Shown: positions 17,045 to 25,837, counted from the first letter of the stretch. The stretch: DNA of 64,000 bases from DASVWZ01 sp963715675 (GCA_963715675.1 OY970265.1:4960001-5024000); one strand, 5' to 3'. Notes: generated from the sequence alone by a model not told the origin. Program-made: numbers and translations.

Positions 17045-17551
17045 ATGAACAGAAGCATGGAGACCGCGATCCAGCAGAGCTGCCAGCAATGCGTAGAACG
17101 CTCCGATCGCTTATTTTGCGACCTGCCGCCGGACGCCCTGAAAGCGTTCGATGCCCTCAAATCAACCACCTTTTGTCCGCGGGGAACCATTCTGTTCCGG
17201 GAAGGCTCGCAGCCCCGTGGGATCTTCGTGCTTTGCGACGGACGGGCCCGCATCACGGTTTGCTCGGAAGCCGGAAGAAGGCTAACGGTTCGGATTGCTG
17301 GGCCGGGAGAAGTGCTTGGTCTGAGTGCGTGCCTGGTGGGAGGGTCCAACGAGGTGAGCGCGGAGTTACTCGACAACTCGCAGGTAGCCTTGGTGAAACG
17401 CAAAGATCTGTTGCTGTTCCTGCATGATCATCGAGAAGCCTGTCTGCACGTCGTAAGTCTTCTTAGCCAGGATCTGCACTACGCCTACGACCGGGTGAGG
17501 GCTGTCGGTATGGGGAAGAATCGCCGTTCGCGCAGCACTCGAATCCAGTAG
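17045..17551 (+). CDS. Crp/Fnr-like sensor protein lacking the DNA-binding domain
   Basis: A 168-residue close paralogue of the regulator at 16253 over its sensory part: SCQQCVERSDRLFCDLPPDA repeats the same C-x2-C-x8-C cluster, followed by RGTILFREGSQPRGIFVLCD and PGEVLGLSACLVGGSNEVSA. The protein stops at RRSRSTRIQ just after the dimerisation helix, where the winged helix should begin. No helix-turn-helix is found in the other frames downstream. It may heterodimerise with the full-length paralogue and modulate it, or be a decaying copy. The frame itself is intact, with its own palindromic operator, which favours function (inference). Confidence 0.75.
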   Translation: MNRSMETAIQQSCQQCVERSDRLFCDLPPDALKAFDALKSTTFCPRGTILFREGSQPRGIFVLCDGRARITVCSEAGRRLTVRIAGPGEVLGLSACLVGGSNEVSAELLDNSQVALVKRKDLLLFLHDHREACLHVVSLLSQDLHYAYDRVRAVGMGKNRRSRSTRIQ

Positions 17552-17696
17552 GGAAAGCGGGTTTGGGGCAAGGAACCCAGCTAAGGCAGGCCGGCAGGTA
17601 TTTCTGTGGTTCGCGTGCGCACACCACTCTGGACCTTCCAATCCCAAGTAAGTCTTTTTTTGAGCTCTTTTCTGACCTTCGCGCATGGCAATCCCT

Positions 17697-17714
17697 TTGT
17701 GACATCTGTCACGA
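17697..17714. promoter_or_regulatory. Crp/Fnr-type operator A upstream of the cytochrome operon
   Basis: TTGTGACATCTGTCACGA has the full core GTGA-N6-TCAC with a consensus left half. Centre 17705.5, about 145 bases before the proposed first cytochrome start. Confidence 0.7.
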
Positions 17715-17719
17715 TGGCA

Positions 17720-17735
17720 GGTGAGGTCACTCACT
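17720..17735. promoter_or_regulatory. Crp/Fnr-type operator B upstream of the cytochrome operon
   Basis: GGTGAGGTCACTCACT contains the core GTGA-GGTCAC-TCAC (17721-17734), centred exactly 22 bases from operator A, as in the tandem pair at 16102 and 16124. Confidence 0.65.
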
Positions 17736-17850
17736 GTCATTGAGGTCATAGTGAAACAACAATGGATGTGTGGCGAAATTCATCAACATTGATGAAAAAT
17801 GCCACGGTGGAAGCGATAATCAGTGGTCGTTGGCTGCGTCAGGAACTGGA

Positions 17851-19962
17851 ATGGAACCAGAAAAAAGCGAGCCGCCCCGTGATCCGTCAACGTTAAACCA
17901 AACGAATGTGCGCATCTGCGGGCGCAGGGTAGTGCGGAGGCTCGCCTGGGCTGCGTGGCTGGTATTGCTGGTTGCCGCCACTGCGTCTGGCGCAGAGGTA
18001 TCGAACGACGACTGCCTCGCCTGCCACGGCGACAAGACCTTGACCACAAAGCGGGGGAGCCGCACCTTCTCCCTGTTCGTAGACGGGAAGAGGTTTTCCT
18101 CCTCCATCCACGGTGTGTTGTCCTGCACTTCGTGCCATGCGGATCTGGAGGGGAAGGACCTGCCCCATGCCACGCCGTTGGCGCGTGTGCAATGCGGCAA
18201 CTGCCACGGCGACGAGCAAAAACTGCACTCCCACTCACTGCACGGAAAGGCCATTGCCCGGGGGGACACGCTGGCTCCGCATTGCGTGGATTGCCATGGT
18301 AACCACGATATCTTTCCGGTAAAGGATCCGCGCTCCGCCGTCGCTCCGTTGAAAATTCCTTTCGTTTGCGGGAGATGCCACCGCGAGGGAACTCCGGTGC
18401 AGACGCAACGGAACATTGACCAGCACAATATCCTGGAGAACTACTCGGAGAGCATTCACGGCGAGGCTCTTTTCAAGAAGGGATTGGTGGTGGCGGCCAA
18501 CTGCGCTTCCTGCCACACCGCCCACAACATCCTGCCGCACACCGATCCGGAATCGTCGATAAACCGCCGCAACATCGCGGCGACGTGCACTAAATGTCAT
18601 GCCCAGATCGAAGAGGTTCATCGCAAGACGATCAAGGGCGAACTCTGGGAGAAGGAAGCACATGTTCTGCCGGCCTGCGTGGACTGCCACCAGCCGCACA
18701 AGGTGCGCAATGTCTTCTACACGCAAGGCATGGCGGATGCCGATTGCATGCGTTGCCATGGCAATGAACACTTGAAGGCGGCCGATGGCCGCAATATGTT
18801 CGTCTCAGCCGCCGAGATCGCCGGTTCCCGCCACTCGCGCCCGCGCACCCAGGCGGTTCCGGTTTCCTGCAGCCAGTGCCACTCCGAGGTGAATGTCTCG
18901 CGCGTCCGGCCCTGCGAGACCATCACTCATCCCGTGGATTGCACCAAGTGCCACGAAGACCAGGGCCAGCAGTATCAGCGCAGCAAGCACGGCCAACTTC
19001 TCGCGGCGAAGGATCCGAACGCACCCAGTTGCAAGGATTGTCATGGTACCCACCGCATTCTGGATAAGCACGATCCAGAGTCACGAACGTTTTCCACCAA
19101 CGTGCCAGAGCTATGCGGGAGCTGCCACCGCGAAGGACAGAAAGCGGCCGTCCGCTATGTGGGACGGCAACACGACATTATCCCGCATTACATGGAAAGC
19201 ATTCACGGCAAGGGCCTGCTGAAAAGCGGATTGACGGTGACGGCGACGTGCACCAGTTGCCACACAGCGCATATGGTTCTGCCGCGCTCCGATCCGCAAT
19301 CCACGGTTAACCCAAAGAATCTTCCGGCCACTTGCGGCGCCTGCCACCATGGAATCGAGGAACAGTTCGAGCAGAGCGTGCATTCGGCGCTGGTGACGAA
19401 AACTGACAAAGAGCTTCCGGTCTGCAGCGATTGTCACAGCGCGCATTCCATCCGGCGCACCGATGAGACCGGCTTCAGACTCGACATCATGGACAAGTGC
19501 GGCCATTGCCACAGCGAGATTGCCAAGACGTACTTTGAGACTTATCACGGCAAGGTGTCGCGACTGGGCTACGCCAATGCAGCGAAGTGCTACGACTGTC
19601 ACGGAGCGCATGACATCCTGCGCGTGGCCGATCCCAGGTCCCATCTCAGTCGAGCCAATGTGGTGGCGACCTGCCAGAAGTGTCACGCCACAGCGACCCG
19701 CCGTTTCGCGGGCTATTTAACCCATGCTACGCACCACGATCCCAAGAAATATCCGTTCCTGTTTTGGACGTTCTGGGGCATGACCGCGCTCCTGACCTCG
19801 ACTTTTGTGATCGGAGGGCTGCATACCCTGCTCTGGCTGCCCAAGGCGTTGCAGATGCGCCGCGAGCTTCGCGCGGAGGAAGCCCGGGAGAAAGAGGCAC
19901 ACGCAAATGGCGGACGGCCCGAGGGAAATCCCGCTGGCGAGGATAACCATCATGGCGACTAA
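17851..19962 (+). CDS. 19-haem c-type cytochrome with C-terminal membrane anchor
   Basis: A 703-residue exported cytochrome. A signal or anchor helix (RLAWAAWLVLLVAATASGAE) precedes nineteen CxxCH haem-binding motifs, from CLACH near residue 60 to CQKCH near residue 600. Many come in pairs separated by H-G or A-H strings that provide distal histidines (HGEALFKKGL, SCHTAHNILPHTDP). One membrane helix (LFWTFWGMTALLTSTFVIGG) near the C-terminus and a charged cytoplasmic tail follow. Repeated SIHG..L.K.GL units show internal duplication. It should carry electrons across the periplasm from the membrane cytochrome b encoded next, whose ATG overlaps its stop by 11 bases. ATG 17851 with AGGA six bases before it is chosen over GTG 17770. 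The longer N-terminus lacks a ribosome site. Confidence 0.9.
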   Translation: MEPEKSEPPRDPSTLNQTNVRICGRRVVRRLAWAAWLVLLVAATASGAEVSNDDCLACHGDKTLTTKRGSRTFSLFVDGKRFSSSIHGVLSCTSCHADLEGKDLPHATPLARVQCGNCHGDEQKLHSHSLHGKAIARGDTLAPHCVDCHGNHDIFPVKDPRSAVAPLKIPFVCGRCHREGTPVQTQRNIDQHNILENYSESIHGEALFKKGLVVAANCASCHTAHNILPHTDPESSINRRNIAATCTKCHAQIEEVHRKTIKGELWEKEAHVLPACVDCHQPHKVRNVFYTQGMADADCMRCHGNEHLKAADGRNMFVSAAEIAGSRHSRPRTQAVPVSCSQCHSEVNVSRVRPCETITHPVDCTKCHEDQGQQYQRSKHGQLLAAKDPNAPSCKDCHGTHRILDKHDPESRTFSTNVPELCGSCHREGQKAAVRYVGRQHDIIPHYMESIHGKGLLKSGLTVTATCTSCHTAHMVLPRSDPQSTVNPKNLPATCGACHHGIEEQFEQSVHSALVTKTDKELPVCSDCHSAHSIRRTDETGFRLDIMDKCGHCHSEIAKTYFETYHGKVSRLGYANAAKCYDCHGAHDILRVADPRSHLSRANVVATCQKCHATATRRFAGYLTHATHHDPKKYPFLFWTFWGMTALLTSTFVIGGLHTLLWLPKALQMRRELRAEEAREKEAHANGGRPEGNPAGEDNHHGD

Positions 19963-20854
19963 TTCCAAAGCTCAGACTCCGGAAGTGCAATCGCCGGTTC
20001 CGCCGGCTCGGCCAGAACGAAAACGGCCGGATCTCGAGTTTGTCCGCTTCACGCGCTTGCAACGCACGCTGCACGCGTGCATGATCGTGAGCTTTATCAC
20101 TTTGGCCATGACTGGCCTGTCGCTGAAGTTCTCTTATACGGGCTGGGCGGCCGTGATTTCCCGCCTGCTGGGTGGATTCCAGGTCGCCGGTTTCATCCAT
20201 CGCACGGCTGCGCTGTTGATGTTTGGGGTGTTTGTCACTCACCTCTATAGTCTGGTTCAGCTCAGGAAGCGCGAGCACAAGTCATGGCTCGGTCTGCTGT
20301 TCGGGCCGGATACCATGCTGCCCACTCGTCAGGACCTGCACCAGTTCCTCGCGACCATGAAATGGTTCATCGGCATGGGGCCGCGTCCTCAGTACGGGCG
20401 CTGGACGTACTGGGAGAAATTCGACTACTTCGCAGTGTTTTGGGGAATTGCAGTGATTGGCTCGACCGGCTTGACCTTGTGGTTCCCGATTTTCTTCACG
20501 CGCTTCTTGCCGGGCTCATTCATTAACATCGCCACGGTCATCCACAGTGACGAGGCGCTGCTCGCCACGGGGTTCATCTTCACGGTGCATTTTTTCAACA
20601 CGCACCTGCGGCCGGAAAAGTTTCCCATGGACACGACCATTTTCACCGGCCACGTGCCGCTGGCGGAACTGAAGCGCGACAAGCCGCTAGAATACGAGGC
20701 CCTGGTCGCGAGCGGCCGACTGGAGTCGAGCCTGGAAGAACCGCAGCCGGAGATCGTGGTTCGCACCATCCGCGCATTTGCCTGGATCGCGCTGAGCATC
20801 GGTTTCAGCATCGTGGTGTGGATCATTTACGCCATGCTGTTTGCGTACAAGTAG
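19952..20854 (+). CDS. membrane cytochrome b (quinol-oxidase-like) subunit
   Basis: A 300-residue protein with about five membrane helices: LHACMIVSFITLAMTGLSL, HRTAALLMFGVFVTHLYSLV, YFAVFWGIAVIGSTGLTLWF, a helix in DEALLATGFIFTVHFFNTH, and a C-terminal helix. Histidines in helices 1, 2 and 4 fit bis-histidine b-haem ligation of the cytochrome b561 / formate dehydrogenase gamma / HydC type. With the 19-haem protein it forms a b/c pair likely to take electrons from menaquinol and pass them to the periplasm. Overlaps the preceding gene, and the next begins about 12 bases later. The start ATG 19952 is chosen over the in-frame 19907 because the latter lies inside the cytochrome gene. Confidence 0.87.
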   Translation: MATNSKAQTPEVQSPVPPARPERKRPDLEFVRFTRLQRTLHACMIVSFITLAMTGLSLKFSYTGWAAVISRLLGGFQVAGFIHRTAALLMFGVFVTHLYSLVQLRKREHKSWLGLLFGPDTMLPTRQDLHQFLATMKWFIGMGPRPQYGRWTYWEKFDYFAVFWGIAVIGSTGLTLWFPIFFTRFLPGSFINIATVIHSDEALLATGFIFTVHFFNTHLRPEKFPMDTTIFTGHVPLAELKRDKPLEYEALVASGRLESSLEEPQPEIVVRTIRAFAWIALSIGFSIVVWIIYAMLFAYK

Positions 20855-20866
20855 GAGGAAGTGATG

Positions 20867-23017
20867 ATGGCAGGGAGACAATCCGGCATTCTCTTGCGGT
20901 TCGGCCTTGTGCTGACGCTTGCTCTGATCTGTGCCTTGCCAGTCGCGGCCTCAGATCAGGATTGTCTGGCCTGCCATGGGGAAGCGGGCATGAAGTCGGA
21001 TTCGGGCCGCAGCCTGCACGTGGACGCTGGCAAGCACAAAAGCAGCGTACACGGAGACCTGGGCTGCACCACCTGTCACGTCGGAGTGAAGGAGTATCCA
21101 CATCCCAAATCGATGCGCCGGCCATCCTGCACAACCTGCCACGACGAACCGGCCGGACAGGTGCCGAAGAGTGTCCACTCCGTTCTGGGCGCGGAGGCCT
21201 GTACCAGTTGCCACGGTCCAGCGCATGAGGTGCAAGCCGCGGACAAGATCGTGCCGCAGCAGTGTGCGAAGTGCCACGACGATGCGGTGCATGGGTATCA
21301 GCTCGGAGTCCATGCGGCCGCGCGCAAGGGTGGAGATAAGCAGGCGCCCACTTGTTTGGCGTGCCACGGGAGTCCACACCAGATCCTAACCGCTGACGAT
21401 CCCAAGTCGCCGGTGAACCACACCAATATTCCCGCGACCTGCGGCACTTGCCATTCGCAGAAGTTTGTTATGGGGCGAGACGGATACAGCACGCAGCCGT
21501 TCTTTTCCTACGAGGAGAGCGTGCACGGACGCGCGGTGGGCGCGGGATCGACCAAGGCCGCGGTCTGCACCGACTGTCACGGGGTACACGAAATCCGTCG
21601 TGCCAGCGATGAGAAATCGTCCATCTTCAAGTTCAATGTTCCTTCGACCTGCGCCAAGTGCCACGAGACGGTGCAGAAGGAATTCATGCAGAGCATTCAC
21701 GGGCAAGCGATCGCGCGCGGCAACGGGCAGGCGCCGGTGTGCACCGATTGCCACGGCATCCACTCCATCAAATCGCACCTGGATCCGAACTCTTCGGTTT
21801 CCGCCAGCAATCTGGCATTGGTGACCTGCGCCCGCTGTCACGAGGGCGTGCGGCTTTCCGGGGAATTTGGTTTCGAAGGACGGCGTACCACCACGTACCT
21901 AGCGAGCTATCACGGTCTGGCGTCCAAGCTGGGCTCCCAGGTCGTCGCCAACTGCGCCAGCTGCCACGGGGTGCACAACATTCTTCCCTCGAGTGATCCG
22001 CGATCGACCATCAACCGGGCGAATCTGGTGAAGACCTGCGGACAATGTCACCCGGGGGTTACGGAAAAATTTGTGGCGGCGAAAGTGCACGTGGATGCGC
22101 CGCTTTCCGCCGATACCGGCAGCATCGCGGTGCGCTGGATACGGAAGCTCTATGTGAGCCTGATCATGGTGGTGATCGGGGGCATGGTCCTGCACAACCT
22201 CATCATTTGGCGGCGGAAGGCAATTCTGCGCCGCCAACAGGAGCACCGCCTGGTGACGCGCATGAGCCGTACCCAGCGCTACCAGCACGTGTTCCTGTTC
22301 AGCAGCTTCATTGTGCTGGTGCTGACCGGCTTTGCGCTGAAATACCCGGAGTCCTGGTTCGCCGGATTCCTGGGTATGGGGGAACGAGCGCGCGGCATTA
22401 TTCACCGCTTAGCGGGCGTGGTACTGATTGCAACCAGCTTGTATCACCTCGGCTACATTGTGGTGACCCGGAACGGCCGCCGCTTGCTGAGCGACTTCCT
22501 CCCGGTGCCGAAGGACGCCACCGATGTGGTGGGAACGATGCTTTACTATCTCGGTTGGAAAAAAGAGAAGCCGGAGTTTGCGCGCTTCAACTACGCGGAA
22601 AAGGCCGAATACTGGGCCCTGGTGTGGGGCATGTTTGTGATGGCGGGAACCGGCATCATGCTTTGGGCCAAGGTGTTCTTTGGCGACCTGCTGCCGCGCT
22701 GGTGGCTGGATATCGCGACTGCGATTCACTTCTATGAAGCGGTGCTGGCGACCCTGGCCATCGTGGTGTGGCACTTCTACCAAGTCTTTCTTGATCCCGA
22801 CGTTTACCCTATGAATTGGGCGTGGTGGGATGGGAAGATGTCCTTCGAGCATTACCGCGAAGAGCATGCCTTGGACACGGCAACGCTGATGGAGGCTGCA
22901 CGGGACGAGGCGCGCGACGACGCGACCGATCCGCGCCGCGACGAGAATGAGGGGAAGAACGGTCCGGACATGCCGGTGACACCCGCCGGGGCAGGAGCCG
23001 CGGACCGCGATCAATGA
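20867..23017 (+). CDS. 13-haem cytochrome c fused to cytochrome b (CbcL-like architecture)
   Basis: A 716-residue fusion. A signal peptide (LLRFGLVLTLALICALPVAA) is followed by thirteen CxxCH motifs up to about residue 390. Then comes a membrane part with RWIRKLYVSLIMVVIGGMVL and about four further helices homologous to the separate cytochrome b at 19952 (compare IATAIHFYEAVLATLAIVVW here with IATVIHSDEALLATGFIFTV there). The same order of domains, multihaem c then b, is known for Geobacter CbcL, a quinol oxidase needed for reduction of low-potential extracellular acceptors. The fused form is placed directly after the split form. AGGAGG at 20853-20858 serves ATG 20867 (ATG 20864 is possible). 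Confidence 0.9.
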   Translation: MAGRQSGILLRFGLVLTLALICALPVAASDQDCLACHGEAGMKSDSGRSLHVDAGKHKSSVHGDLGCTTCHVGVKEYPHPKSMRRPSCTTCHDEPAGQVPKSVHSVLGAEACTSCHGPAHEVQAADKIVPQQCAKCHDDAVHGYQLGVHAAARKGGDKQAPTCLACHGSPHQILTADDPKSPVNHTNIPATCGTCHSQKFVMGRDGYSTQPFFSYEESVHGRAVGAGSTKAAVCTDCHGVHEIRRASDEKSSIFKFNVPSTCAKCHETVQKEFMQSIHGQAIARGNGQAPVCTDCHGIHSIKSHLDPNSSVSASNLALVTCARCHEGVRLSGEFGFEGRRTTTYLASYHGLASKLGSQVVANCASCHGVHNILPSSDPRSTINRANLVKTCGQCHPGVTEKFVAAKVHVDAPLSADTGSIAVRWIRKLYVSLIMVVIGGMVLHNLIIWRRKAILRRQQEHRLVTRMSRTQRYQHVFLFSSFIVLVLTGFALKYPESWFAGFLGMGERARGIIHRLAGVVLIATSLYHLGYIVVTRNGRRLLSDFLPVPKDATDVVGTMLYYLGWKKEKPEFARFNYAEKAEYWALVWGMFVMAGTGIMLWAKVFFGDLLPRWWLDIATAIHFYEAVLATLAIVVWHFYQVFLDPDVYPMNWAWWDGKMSFEHYREEHALDTATLMEAARDEARDDATDPRRDENEGKNGPDMPVTPAGAGAADRDQ

Positions 23018-23145
23018 TTCTCAAATGGCTTGGCTTTCCCGCCGGTATGGAGGACAATCGTCCTTCTGTCCCAAGTATTGCAATGGTTTGATGCGCGGCC
23101 AGTCGAACCTGAGCATGCGAACCAAACTACGATCGGAGAAAAGGA

Positions 23146-24681
23146 ATGAGCCCAGAAAGTCCGAAGCCGCATTCAAGCAGGGAGGTATTGCGAGTCCAGC
23201 TACGCCGTGTGCTGCGTAACCCGATCAGCCTGGCGGGTACGGCCCTGGCGCTGGTAGCTCTGGCCAACTTCTTTTTCCTGTTTTTGATCGATCTCGTCTC
23301 CGAGAAGCCCAGTCCTTATGTGGACATTCTGGCCTACATGGTGGCTCCGGCATTTCTGATCCTGGGACTTGTGGGAATCGTGGTCGGGCTGTTGTGGGAG
23401 CGACGCAAAAAGACGGAGGTATCCGACGTTCCCCTGTATCCGCGCATCGACCTGAATGATCCCAGTCAACGCAGCGCGGCCGCATTTTTCGCAACCTTTC
23501 TGGTGGTATTCGTAATGCTGAGCGCAGTGGGAAGTTACAAGGCATACGAATTTACCGATTCGGTGGAATTCTGCGGACAGCTCTGCCATTCGGTCATGAG
23601 TCCAGAGTTCACGGCTTACCAACTATCGCCACATGCCCGGGTAGCGTGCGTGGAGTGCCATGTTGGAACCGGAGCCGGCTGGTATGTGAAGTCGAAGTTA
23701 TCGGGGGCGCGCCAAGTGTTTGCCACGGCTTTCAAGACCTATCCACGGCCCATCCCGACGCCGGTCCACGACCTGCGTCCGGCACCAGACACCTGCGAGG
23801 AGTGTCACTGGCCGAAGAGGTTCTACGGCGCCCAGCTTAAGGTATTCACCCACTACGGAAACGACGAAAAAAATACTCCGCGGCAGATTCGCATGCTGCT
23901 CAAGACGGGCGGCGGCGATCCCAGTACCGGCATGCCATCCGGGATTCACTGGCACATGAACATTTCCAATGAGATCACCTACTTCGCGACCGATGACAAA
24001 CGGCAGGTAATTCCATACATCCATGTGAAGGACATGCAGGGACGGATCACCGAGTACATTTCCAAGGATGCGCCGCCGACCAAGGAGCAGATCGCGAAAA
24101 TGCCGCGGCGGCGGATGGACTGCGTGGATTGCCACAACCGGCCAACGCATATTTATGTTCCCCCGGACCGGGCGGTGGATGATTCTCTGCTGGCGGGGCG
24201 TGTGGACCCCTCGCTGCCCTTCATCAAGCAGCAGGCGGTGACGGTCCTGACCAATTCCTATGCCACGACGGAAGCTGCTATGGAAGGCATCGCCACCGAT
24301 TTGCACAAGTTCTATCTGACCAAGTATCCCGACGTGGACAAGAACCGGCAGGCCGACATTCAGAAAGCGATCACAGAAGTGCAGCGCATTTATCGCAGCA
24401 CGACCTTCCCGGAGATGAAGCTGGATTGGAAGACCCACCCCAACAACATCGGGCACTTCTATTTCGCCGGCTGTTTCCGCTGTCACGACGGGCAGCACGT
24501 GAGTTCCGACGGCAGATCGATACGCAAGGATTGCGACATCTGCCACAGCATCCTGGAACAACAAGAGGGAGCCACGAGGCTGATCGCGTCGCAGGGAACG
24601 CCGTTCAAGCACCCGATCGATATCGGCGACCTCACCCAGGTAAGTTGCAGCGACTGCCATAGCGGAGGGGTGGGGCCGTAG
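23146..24681 (+). CDS. NapC/NirT-family heptahaem membrane cytochrome (ImcH-like architecture)
   Basis: A 511-residue protein with three N-terminal membrane helices (LAGTALALVALANFFFLFLI, MVAPAFLILGLVGIVVGLLW, AAFFATFLVVFVMLSAVGSY) followed by a periplasmic domain. Haem motifs: one unusual CGQLCH (C-x3-CH) at the NapC-type first site, then CVECH, CEECH, CVDCH, CFRCH, CDICH and CSDCH, seven in total. The segment SPHARVACVECHVGTGAGWY is typical of NapC/NirT quinol dehydrogenases. Length, helix number and seven haems resemble Geobacter ImcH, used for higher-potential extracellular acceptors (known family, inferred role). It ends the cytochrome cluster, 128 bases after the c/b fusion, and has its own ribosome site. 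Confidence 0.9.
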   Translation: MSPESPKPHSSREVLRVQLRRVLRNPISLAGTALALVALANFFFLFLIDLVSEKPSPYVDILAYMVAPAFLILGLVGIVVGLLWERRKKTEVSDVPLYPRIDLNDPSQRSAAAFFATFLVVFVMLSAVGSYKAYEFTDSVEFCGQLCHSVMSPEFTAYQLSPHARVACVECHVGTGAGWYVKSKLSGARQVFATAFKTYPRPIPTPVHDLRPAPDTCEECHWPKRFYGAQLKVFTHYGNDEKNTPRQIRMLLKTGGGDPSTGMPSGIHWHMNISNEITYFATDDKRQVIPYIHVKDMQGRITEYISKDAPPTKEQIAKMPRRRMDCVDCHNRPTHIYVPPDRAVDDSLLAGRVDPSLPFIKQQAVTVLTNSYATTEAAMEGIATDLHKFYLTKYPDVDKNRQADIQKAITEVQRIYRSTTFPEMKLDWKTHPNNIGHFYFAGCFRCHDGQHVSSDGRSIRKDCDICHSILEQQEGATRLIASQGTPFKHPIDIGDLTQVSCSDCHSGGVGP

Positions 24682-24863
24682 AATCTATGGGGCCGTTGTT
24701 CCTATGCGCCTCCGGCGGAAGCTTGCCTGAAAACCTGGAGCAGGCCGCCCCATTGCAGCGTTTGTTTAGTATCTTCTCGACATGCCCAGGATTGGGCTAG
24801 GCGACGCAGTTTGGCGGACAGGAGTCCCCCCAGACCGCCTCGATTCGGGCGCTGGATTAGGGA

Positions 24864-25730
24864 ATGATGAATCCTATGAATATGACGCAACTCGACGACT
24901 TCGCGAAAGCCAAATCTGCCGCGAGTTTCCTGCTTTCGAAGACGGCGCTGCGTCCGCGCATCGGATTGGTGCTGGGCTCTGGCCTAGGTGCCTTTGCCGA
25001 CGAACTCTCGGAGACGGCGCGGATTCCCTACGCGCAAATTCCAGGATTCCCTCAGTCCACCGCCATCGGCCACGCCGGGGAGATGGTCATCGGGAAAGTT
25101 TCCAATATTCCGGTCGCCGTCATGCAAGGCCGTGTCCATCTTTACGAAGGCTACTCGGCGGCAGAAGTCGCGTTTCCCATCCGGGTGTTTGGGGGTATGG
25201 GCATTCGCGCCGTGATCATCACCAACGCGGCCGGCGGGATTGATCTCGAATACAAGCAGGGTGCACTGGTAGTCATCACCGACCACATCAATTTGCAGGG
25301 ACACAACCCGCTGGCCGGGCCCAATGATGAACGGTTCGGACCGCGATTTCCCGACATGACGCAAGCGTACTGGAAGCCCTATCGCGAGATTGCGATCGAA
25401 GCCGCGCGTAAATTGGGCACGTCCGTGCATCAGGGTGTGTATGCGGGGTTGCTGGGTCCGAGCTACGAGACTCCAGCGGAGATTCGGTATTTGCGCACGA
25501 TTGGAGCGGACCTGGTCGGGATGTCGACGATTGCCGAAGTCATTGCTGCGCGCCACATGGGAATCAAGGTGCTGGGCATTTCCTGCGTGACGAATATAGC
25601 GGCGGGGATTCTGGACCAACCCCTCAACCACGAAGAAGTGCTGGAAACCGGCCAGCGTGTGCAGGGAGAGTTTGTGGCGCTGCTGCGCGCCGTACTGCCG
25701 AAGATCGCGAAGGATGTAGAGAAAGAGTGA
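24864..25730 (+). CDS. purine nucleoside phosphorylase (inosine/guanosine type)
   Basis: A 288-residue enzyme that splits purine nucleosides with phosphate into base and ribose-1-phosphate (purine salvage). Family signatures: LVLGSGLGAFAD (phosphate loop), GHAGEMVIGK, VMQGRVHLYEGY, ITNAAGGID and the substrate-binding GPSYETPAEIR ... VGMSTIAEVIAARHMG. Length is usual for trimeric PNP I. Several starts occur within 12 codons. The first (24864) is kept. A REP palindrome lies 10 bases after the stop. Confidence 0.95.
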   Translation: MMNPMNMTQLDDFAKAKSAASFLLSKTALRPRIGLVLGSGLGAFADELSETARIPYAQIPGFPQSTAIGHAGEMVIGKVSNIPVAVMQGRVHLYEGYSAAEVAFPIRVFGGMGIRAVIITNAAGGIDLEYKQGALVVITDHINLQGHNPLAGPNDERFGPRFPDMTQAYWKPYREIAIEAARKLGTSVHQGVYAGLLGPSYETPAEIRYLRTIGADLVGMSTIAEVIAARHMGIKVLGISCVTNIAAGILDQPLNHEEVLETGQRVQGEFVALLRAVLPKIAKDVEKE

Positions 25731-25739
25731 AGGTGCACC

Positions 25740-25759
25740 GCGGGCAGGTCTGCCCGCGA
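25740..25759. repeat. perfect palindrome after the phosphorylase gene
   Basis: CGCGGGCAGGTCTGCCCGCG forms a stem of nine pairs with a two-base loop. No T-run follows, so it is a REP-like palindrome rather than an intrinsic terminator. It could still protect the mRNA end. Confidence 0.6.
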
Positions 25760-25837
25760 TATCGGCAAAGAAGCAGCGCGTCGCTGCGGAGGTTCGCACC
25801 GGACATCCGAGGACGGCGATCGCCATGGTTCCGCAGA

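Noticed and set aside
25740..25759. Hairpin after the phosphorylase gene as a terminator
   Set aside because: No T-run follows, so I call it a REP-like palindrome.
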